Source: CAYZAK01 sp964476445 (GTDB lineage: Bacteria > CG03 > SLGR01 > JAGXOG01). From it: a stretch of DNA of 8,018 nucleotides. Within the stretch, counting starts at the first letter, position 1; each line of letters opens with the position of its first letter. The stretch is from the NCBI GenBank assembly GCA_964476445.1, contig CAYZAK010000057.1, positions 1 to 8,018 of the forward strand, given 5' to 3'. The notes beneath the pieces were generated by a model. That model saw only the letters and a list, made by a program, of their open reading frames with translations. It was not told the origin of the DNA and made no database searches. The position numbers and the translations under genes were made by a program. Shown piece after piece: positions 1 through 4,363 of this stretch.

Positions 1-93
1 TTCCGCCATTTGTGTCTGGTTTAATCTTTGTGCTTTATATACAGCTATCATATCCCGCTCCTGCTGACTTATGTGACAGTATTTCTTTCCCAT
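1..93 (-). CDS. IS30-family transposase, N-terminal 31 residues (cut by window edge)
   Basis: This would be a DDE transposase that cuts and joins the ends of the element. Only the first 31 codons are present. They read MGKKYCHISQQERDMIAVYK and continue with AQRLNQTQMAE, which fits the start of the helix-turn-helix region typical of IS30 transposases (a basic start, then an 'S..ER..I' motif, then a Q-rich second helix). The start at 93 is chosen because an AAGGAG lies 11 bases upstream (105-110) and the frame stays open to the edge. An ATG at 98 is in another frame and soon stops. Family assignment rests on this short N-terminus plus the IS30-like repeat behind it. Confidence 0.7.
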   Translation of the reverse strand, partial: MGKKYCHISQQERDMIAVYKAQRLNQTQMAE

Positions 94-119
94 AACATTA
101 TAGTCTCCTTTCGTTTGCC

Positions 120-148
120 ATTTTAACTAGAATGTTGCACTTTGTCAT
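120..148 (-). promoter_or_regulatory. Promoter of the IS30-like transposase
   Basis: On the minus strand ATGACA (143-148) and TAAAAT (120-125) are separated by 17 bases, each matching the sigma70 consensus at five of six positions. The -35 box lies inside the proposed terminal repeat, so the element carries its own promoter. It points into the transposase gene. Confidence 0.5.
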
Positions 149-199
149 TGAATCCGTGAATCCAATTTAGAGCTAAACGGAATATCGGGACGTAATTTC

Positions 200-221
200 A
201 TACGCGGTTCAGCGTATTTTT
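200..221 (+). terminator. Terminator-like stem-loop
   Basis: ATACGC (200-205) pairs perfectly with GCGTAT (212-217) across a 6-base loop, and a run of five T (217-221) follows on the plus strand. The stem is short. It would end transcription entering from the left, where only the insertion sequence is now visible, so it may belong to a gene separated from it by the insertion. On the minus strand no T-run follows the stem. Confidence 0.45.
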
Positions 222-303
222 ATTAATAAAAAGGATTCTGGCCCTATTCTTTCACTGTACCAATACGCTCGCTCTTTTCCTTTCCTCCCAGCCGCTCAGA
301 GCC

Positions 304-361
304 AGCCTTATTCACTGACAGCCTCCGGCTTTTTCATGCATGGGCATGCGTTCATAAGGCT
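304..361. repeat. Nested inverted repeats, three-stem structure
   Basis: AGCCTTAT (304-311) and ATAAGGCT (354-361) are exact inverted repeats. They enclose two further hairpins: AGCC-TCC-GGCT (320-330) and a GCAT/ATGC stem (338-349). Together they could fold as a closing stem carrying two arms. Purpose unknown. It could be a fragment of a structured RNA, or a leftover of a mobile element or intron. Confidence 0.45.
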
Positions 362-434
362 TCGATTTCCGTCAATTTATATTATATACCCGGATTATTT
401 TATTAAAAATACCGATATATAATTCAGGGGGGGG

Positions 435-784
435 TGGTGGAGGCGGTGGGAATCGAACCCACGTCCAGAAGTCGCCGCTAAAGGCTCTACAGGTTTAGTC
501 GCAGTTTGATTTCTTCCGGTTAACCCTGTGACCGGTTTGACCGGAAGATTTCTTCCCTTTGGTTTCGCCGCATAAGCGGGAAGGGTCTCATTCGACTATC
601 CCGTCTCTATGACACTCACTGCCGCCCGACAGGAAAAAACAAGCAGGAGCGAACTGCGTTAAATTACGCAGCCAGTGCTAGACTTTCGTCTGCGTTTATT
701 TTACGGCTCTTTTAAGTGTTGCCGATAAAAACACTACCTGCTGCTTTAGCTGCCGCTGACCTCTGTCGAACCCGAATCGCCCCC
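435..784 (-). ncRNA. ssrA: Transfer-messenger RNA (tmRNA)
   Basis: tmRNA enters ribosomes stalled on broken mRNAs, acts first as an alanine tRNA and then as a short message that tags the trapped protein for destruction, together with SmpB. On the minus strand the 5' end GGGGGCG pairs with CGCCTCC before the terminal ACCA, forming the acceptor stem. GGGTTCGATTCCC forms the T-arm, and the CCA is encoded (435-437). The tRNA-like 5' part (GATTCGGGTTCGACAG) is highly typical. Inside are an AGTGTT/AACACT hairpin in the pseudoknot-1 region, a CTGCGT/ACGCAG hairpin holding the tag stop codon, and a CTTCCGGT/ACCGGAAG stem in a late pseudoknot. The length of 350 bases is normal for a one-piece tmRNA. 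Confidence 0.97.
664..693 (-). other. tmRNA tag-peptide reading frame
   Basis: The message part reads GCA GAC GAA AGT CTA GCA CTG GCT GCG TAA, giving the tag ADESLALAA. The ALAA end is the usual signal for ClpXP-type proteases. The GCA resume codon is inferred from comparison with nine-residue clostridial tags such as AEDNFALAA; the frame and the stop are certain, the first codon less so. The stop lies in the loop of a hairpin, as is usual. Confidence 0.85.
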
Positions 785-795
785 GTTACATTTAA

Positions 796-824
796 TGAAT
801 AACACATAAATAACATTATGTCAA
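796..824 (-). promoter_or_regulatory. Probable ssrA promoter
   Basis: A perfect TTGACA (819-824, minus strand) is followed after 17 bases by TATTCA (796-801), a weak -10 box. Transcription would begin a few bases before the mature 5' end at 784, leaving a short leader for RNase P to remove. The -35 is convincing, the -10 less so. Confidence 0.45.
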
Positions 825-873
825 TATTAAATATATCTTAATTAAAATCTAAATATCCTGAATTTTGTTTTGT

Positions 874-1515
874 TTAAATTTTTTTTATCTCTTCTAAACT
901 TATTTGAGATAAATCCTCAATAACCCTATCCGCATCCTTGAGCCTTTCGGGATCGCCGTACCGGTCCACTCCCACGCAGTGCATCTTTGCATTTTTAGCC
1001 GCCTCAACTCCTAAAAGAGCGTCCTCGAATACCAGACATTTTTCCGGAGAAATTTTAAGTTCCCGAGCCGCGGTTAAAAAAATTTCAGGATCAGGTTTTC
1101 CCTTTAACCCACGGTTACCGTCTACAACAGCATCAAGAAATTTATCTATATTTATTTTTTTAAGTATGTAGGTACAGTTTTTACTTGATGATATTACCGC
1201 TCTGGGAATACCGGACTTTTTTAACTGTTTTATTAAACCTACTGTGGATTCATATACCGGAATGCTGTTCCGGTCTAAAAATTCTCTGAAATACTCCTGC
1301 TTCTTCTGAGCTGCCTCTTTTAATTCTTTTTTATCCAGCTCTTTTAAGATAGCCGCCGCTCCGTCTATTCTGGGAATACCGTCTACTTTTTCCTTGTAGT
1401 GCTCAAAAGTGAAATACTTTCCGTATTCATTGAACATCTTTTTCCAAGCCTTAAAATGGATCGGAACCGTATCCACTACTATTCCATCAAGATCAAAAAT
1501 TACTGCCTCAGCCAT
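874..1515 (-). CDS. pgmB: Beta-phosphoglucomutase-type HAD-family protein
   Basis: This cytoplasmic enzyme probably converts beta-glucose 1-phosphate into glucose 6-phosphate by way of a phospho-aspartate. The 213-residue length fits. Compared from memory with the Lactococcus lactis enzyme, Asp8 (nucleophile) and Asp10 (acid/base) in FDLDG, His20, Trp24 and Arg49 fall at the same positions. Further HAD motifs are SSSKN (109-113), GKPDP with Lys140, and FEDALLGVEAA with Glu164 and Asp165. The helical cap lies at about 16-85. The start at 1515 has a perfect AGGAGG 8 bases upstream; the GTG three codons earlier lies inside that ribosome site and is rejected. The gene is divergent from a GH65 phosphorylase, the usual source of its substrate, which strengthens the call. 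A broader HAD sugar phosphatase is the alternative. Confidence 0.85.
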   Translation of the reverse strand: MAEAVIFDLDGIVVDTVPIHFKAWKKMFNEYGKYFTFEHYKEKVDGIPRIDGAAAILKELDKKELKEAAQKKQEYFREFLDRNSIPVYESTVGLIKQLKKSGIPRAVISSSKNCTYILKKINIDKFLDAVVDGNRGLKGKPDPEIFLTAARELKISPEKCLVFEDALLGVEAAKNAKMHCVGVDRYGDPERLKDADRVIEDLSQISLEEIKKI

Positions 1516-1523
1516 GAAATTCA

Positions 1524-1529
1524 CCTCCT
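1524..1529 (-). promoter_or_regulatory. Ribosome binding site deciding the pgmB start
   Basis: A full AGGAGG lies 8 bases before the ATG at 1515. This is the strongest ribosome site in the window. It fixes the start at the internal ATG rather than the upstream GTG. Confidence 0.9.
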
Positions 1530-1553
1530 GTGATTTTTTTGGGATTTCCTGAT

Positions 1554-1581
1554 ATTATATACTATTAATTTTCCCTGTCAA
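1554..1581 (-). promoter_or_regulatory. Promoter of pgmB
   Basis: Both boxes are perfect on the minus strand: TTGACA (1576-1581) and TATAAT (1554-1559), 16 bases apart. The leader would be about 30 bases. Strong basal expression is expected unless repressed. Confidence 0.8.
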
Positions 1582-1596
1582 CTCTAAATTACCCTA

Positions 1597-1625
1597 TTGA
1601 CAAACCCCAATTTTTGTGTTTTAAT
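1597..1625 (+). promoter_or_regulatory. Promoter of the GH65 / sucrose-synthase operon
   Basis: A perfect TTGACA (1597-1602) is followed after 17 bases by TTTAAT (1620-1625), matching the -10 consensus at five of six positions. Its -35 box is only 15 bases from the -35 box of the divergent pgmB promoter, so one bound regulator could affect both. A perfect TATAAT at 1626-1631 is 23 bases from the TTGACA, too far to pair with it. Confidence 0.65.
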
Positions 1626-1654
1626 TATAATGTATTTAACAACTTTTATGCATT

Positions 1655-4354
1655 ATGAAAAACGATTATTTTAAAGAATATTTATCCAAAGATTCTACTT
1701 TCCACATAATAGAAAAAAATTTTTCCAAGGAAAAACAGAATATTAATGAATCCAAATTTACTCTGGGAAACGGATTTATCGGGTCCCGGGGTATATTTGA
1801 AGAAAATCCTCCAGGTTGCAATCCGGGAACTTTTGTGCACGGGATGTACGATAAATCGGGCGCCCAGGTTGAGGAGTTAATAAACCTGCCCAACCCCATA
1901 AACATGATTTTCTCCGTTGAAGGGGAAAAGATTGATATATCAACCATGGAAGTTATAGAACATAAAAGAGTGCTGGATATGAGAAACGGACTACTGGTAA
2001 GAAAAACTCTTTTTACAGATGCCAAAAAAAGAAGATTTCTCTACCAGTCCATGCGGTTTTTATCCATGGCCAGCCCACACACGGGAGTAATGAAAGTGTC
2101 TTTACAACTCTTAAACGGCCGGGCTAACCTTACCGGTATCAACCGGGTGGACGACACGGTGTATAACAGGGGTGGGTATATGATACCCCGAAGAAGACAT
2201 TACAATACTTTAAAAGTTGATACCGGCGATTCATGTCTATACGTGGAGTTTCAGACCAACACCCACAAACACCGGATAGGTTATTGTACCAACAGGACGG
2301 TCAAACTAAACGGTACAGTAGAGAACAATAAAGACAGAATATACGATTTCAGTTTAAAAAAAGGCCAGGCTATAACTTTTAATAAAATCTTTACAGTTTA
2401 CACCTCCAACGACTGCAGGGCAGGAAATATATTTAAAAAAACAAAAACAGAACTTAAAAACTCATACGGCAAAGGGCTTAAAACTTTAATCCGGGAGCAT
2501 AAAAAAGCCATACGACAAAAATGGCAGGATTCGGATATTAAAATATCTGGAGATTCTAAAATTCAAAGGGCTCTCCGGTTTAACATATACCACCTTTTAA
2601 TATCCACTCGTAAAGAATACGCTCCGGCCAGCATAGGAGCACGGACCCTGAGCGGACAGGGTTACAAAGGGCATATATTCTGGGACACGGAAATTTATAT
2701 TCTCCCGTTTTTTATCTTTACCCAACCGGATACAGCAAAAAAACTACTTCTTTTCAGGTACAACACTTTACCCCAGGCAAAACAGCGGGCCGGAGACAGA
2801 GGTTACGACGGCGCCATGTACCCCTGGGAATCGACGGTCTCCGGTCACGAACAAACTCCCAGATACGCCAAGCATATAGACGGAAGTATCGGAGAAGTGA
2901 CCACCCAGGACTACGAACACCATATAACCGCTGATGTAGCTTATTCAATTTACCAGTACTACCAGACAACCGGGGACAGTAGATTTATCTACAACTACGG
3001 AGCAGAAATAGTTTTTGAAACTGCAAAATTCTGGGCCAGCCGGGTGGAATACGATAAAGCAGACGATCTTTATCATATAGACAACGTTACCGGCCCCGAC
3101 GAATTTCACGTAGATGTGAGGGATAACGCCTACACTAATTACCTGGCCGGATGGAATTTAAGATACGGGGCCCACATTTACAGAGAATTTAAGAGTTCTA
3201 AAACTATTAATAAATTGGCCGATAAATTGGATATTAAAGAGGATACGGTAAAAAAATGGGAAGAAATAGGGCGAAATATGGCTCTGCCCGACGCGCCCGC
3301 ACAAGGTATTATAAATCAGTTCGACGGATATTTTAATAAGAAAGACTACAAAGCCCGTAACTACGACATGAATTTTCTCCCCGAAATACCCAGATACTAT
3401 GAACATATAGGACTGGATAAAACCAGGCTTATCAAACAACCTGATGTACTGGCTCTTTTTCATCTTTTTCCGGAGAATTTTTCTTTAAAAGAAAAAAAAC
3501 TTAATTACCATTATTATATCTACCGGACCATACACAAATCCTCCCTTTCCTACTGTTTTCATTCCTTGCTGGCCACTGAATTTAACGACACCCTCAGAGG
3601 ATATATATTTTTTCGGGCCGCCTCCATGATAGATCTAGACGATATTGCCGGGAATACCGACGAAGGGATACATGCGGCCAGTCTGGGAGGAGTGTGGCAG
3701 GCGGCGATCACTGGATTCGCCGGGTTACGGATAAAAGAAACCGGTTTATATATCCACCCCCGACTCCCCGGGAATATAGATAATATGCAGTTTAAATTCT
3801 ACTATAAAGGTGCAAGGTTTAAGGTAATAGTATCCAATAAGAAAGTAAAAATTAAATTTATTCCAAAATTCAAAAAACACAGCCTGGAAATAGTTAATAT
3901 AAACGGTACCCGGGTCACTCTTTTCCCGGATAAGTATAAAACGGTAAATTTCGAGGAGGAAACTGTAAAAATGATATACGCAAAAGATATTATGAAAAAA
4001 GAAAATTTTATTACCACCGGAATAAATACCCCGGTTAAGAAAATAGGACAACTTATACTTGAAAACGAAGCGTCAAGTATCCCGGTTGTTGACGTGGATA
4101 AGAATCTCCGGGGAATTGTATCCGAGACTCTTATTATTAAAGCCACAGCCAAAGAAAATTTTTCCAAGCTTAAAGCTTCTGATATAATGGAAACAGAAGT
4201 TATTACCATAAATTGCGAAGACACCCTGGAGAAATTGACCGAAGTTTTTACCCGCTATCCCTACCGGCGGTTGCCGGTGGTAAAAGACAGTAAGGTAGTG
4301 GGGGTAATAACCCGTAAAGATATTATTGCCGATTTTTTGGGCGGTTACTATTAA
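1655..4354 (+). CDS. GH65 disaccharide phosphorylase with C-terminal CBS-domain pair
   Basis: The GH65 part (residues 1 to about 770) should split an alpha-linked glucoside with phosphate, inverting to beta-glucose 1-phosphate. Family hallmarks: GHIFWDTE (339-346), YPWES in the substrate region, TGPDEFH with probable general acid Glu483, HKSSLS (627-632) and TDEGIH (668-673), the last two near the phosphate site. The motif after Glu483 looks more like kojibiose or trehalose phosphorylases than maltose phosphorylase, but I cannot fix the substrate. Residues 773-899 form two CBS repeats (DIM at about 778 and 842). The second ends in ITRKD, Thr886 to Asp889, usual for adenine-nucleotide binding; the first has SETL, lacking that Asp. 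There is no signal peptide, so the protein is cytoplasmic. The start at 1655 has no clear Shine-Dalgarno sequence. First gene of a two-gene operon. An alpha-glycoside hydrolase role is less likely given the adjacent pgmB. Confidence 0.88.
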   Translation: MKNDYFKEYLSKDSTFHIIEKNFSKEKQNINESKFTLGNGFIGSRGIFEENPPGCNPGTFVHGMYDKSGAQVEELINLPNPINMIFSVEGEKIDISTMEVIEHKRVLDMRNGLLVRKTLFTDAKKRRFLYQSMRFLSMASPHTGVMKVSLQLLNGRANLTGINRVDDTVYNRGGYMIPRRRHYNTLKVDTGDSCLYVEFQTNTHKHRIGYCTNRTVKLNGTVENNKDRIYDFSLKKGQAITFNKIFTVYTSNDCRAGNIFKKTKTELKNSYGKGLKTLIREHKKAIRQKWQDSDIKISGDSKIQRALRFNIYHLLISTRKEYAPASIGARTLSGQGYKGHIFWDTEIYILPFFIFTQPDTAKKLLLFRYNTLPQAKQRAGDRGYDGAMYPWESTVSGHEQTPRYAKHIDGSIGEVTTQDYEHHITADVAYSIYQYYQTTGDSRFIYNYGAEIVFETAKFWASRVEYDKADDLYHIDNVTGPDEFHVDVRDNAYTNYLAGWNLRYGAHIYREFKSSKTINKLADKLDIKEDTVKKWEEIGRNMALPDAPAQGIINQFDGYFNKKDYKARNYDMNFLPEIPRYYEHIGLDKTRLIKQPDVLALFHLFPENFSLKEKKLNYHYYIYRTIHKSSLSYCFHSLLATEFNDTLRGYIFFRAASMIDLDDIAGNTDEGIHAASLGGVWQAAITGFAGLRIKETGLYIHPRLPGNIDNMQFKFYYKGARFKVIVSNKKVKIKFIPKFKKHSLEIVNINGTRVTLFPDKYKTVNFEEETVKMIYAKDIMKKENFITTGINTPVKKIGQLILENEASSIPVVDVDKNLRGIVSETLIIKATAKENFSKLKASDIMETEVITINCEDTLEKLTEVFTRYPYRRLPVVKDSKVVGVITRKDIIADFLGGYY
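3954..3973 (+). promoter_or_regulatory. Possible internal ribosome site and start for a CBS-only protein
   Basis: Within the GH65-CBS gene an AGGAGG (3954-3959) lies 11 bases before an in-frame ATG (3971, Met773), exactly at the domain border. Starting there would give a 127-residue CBS-pair protein. The spacing is longer than ideal. It could be a working internal start, a relic of two formerly separate genes, or chance, since GAGGAGGAA simply encodes Glu-Glu-Glu. Confidence 0.4.
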
Positions 4355-4363
4355 GAAAATATT

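Larger units (their letters stand above)
1..158 (-). mobile_element. IS30-family insertion sequence, one end only
   Basis: The window opens inside an insertion sequence whose transposase starts at 93 and runs off the left edge. Between that start and about position 158 lies a stretch which, read on the minus strand from outside inwards, has GATTCAAT, then GTGCAACATT. This resembles, from memory, the terminal inverted repeat of IS30 (GATTCAATT...GCAACAG). I therefore place the outer boundary near 158, with an uncertainty of a few bases. The other end, the second inverted repeat and any target duplication are outside the window, so completeness cannot be judged. Confidence 0.65.
159..434. other. 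Gene-free stretch between the insertion sequence and ssrA
   Basis: I see no gene here: both strands are broken by stops, and the longest ATG-led minus-strand frame is 15 codons. The stretch holds a stem-loop with a T-run (200-221), a perfect 16-bp palindrome TTTTTATTAATAAAAA (217-232) and a cluster of inverted repeats (304-361). A run of eight G (427-434) directly abuts the 3' end of ssrA. No clear rho-independent terminator for ssrA is visible. Confidence 0.6.

Noticed and set aside
308..355. Minus-strand ATG frame of 15 codons
   Set aside because: Too short, no ribosome site, and it coincides with the inverted-repeat cluster, which explains the sequence better.
384..423. Imperfect AT-rich hairpin as the ssrA terminator
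   Set aside because: The arms pair only with a three-base bulge and no T-run follows in the right direction.
439..475. A separate tRNA gene
   Set aside because: The T-arm and acceptor sequence belong to the 3' half of the tmRNA, whose 5' half is at 760-784.
938..1171. Plus-strand open frame of 77 codons
   Set aside because: It lies wholly inside pgmB on the other strand, has no ribosome site, and its product resembles no family I know.
874..1515. The HAD protein as the missing sucrose-phosphate phosphatase
   Set aside because: Its cap type, His20, Arg49 and other residues match beta-phosphoglucomutase; sucrose-phosphate phosphatases belong to a different HAD subgroup with the cap inserted later in the chain.
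1576..1602. TGTCAA...TTGACA inverted repeat as a repressor site
   Set aside because: The repeat is fully explained by two -35 boxes facing in opposite directions.
1626..1631. Perfect TATAAT as the -10 box of the GH65 operon
   Set aside because: It is 23 bases from the TTGACA and has no usable -35 at 16-18 bases; TTTAAT at 1620-1625 has the right spacing.
3746..4224. Minus-strand open frames, hydrophobic in places
   Set aside because: They are antisense to the end of the GH65-CBS gene. The Phe/Ile-rich look comes from the Lys/Glu-rich coding strand, not from membrane segments.
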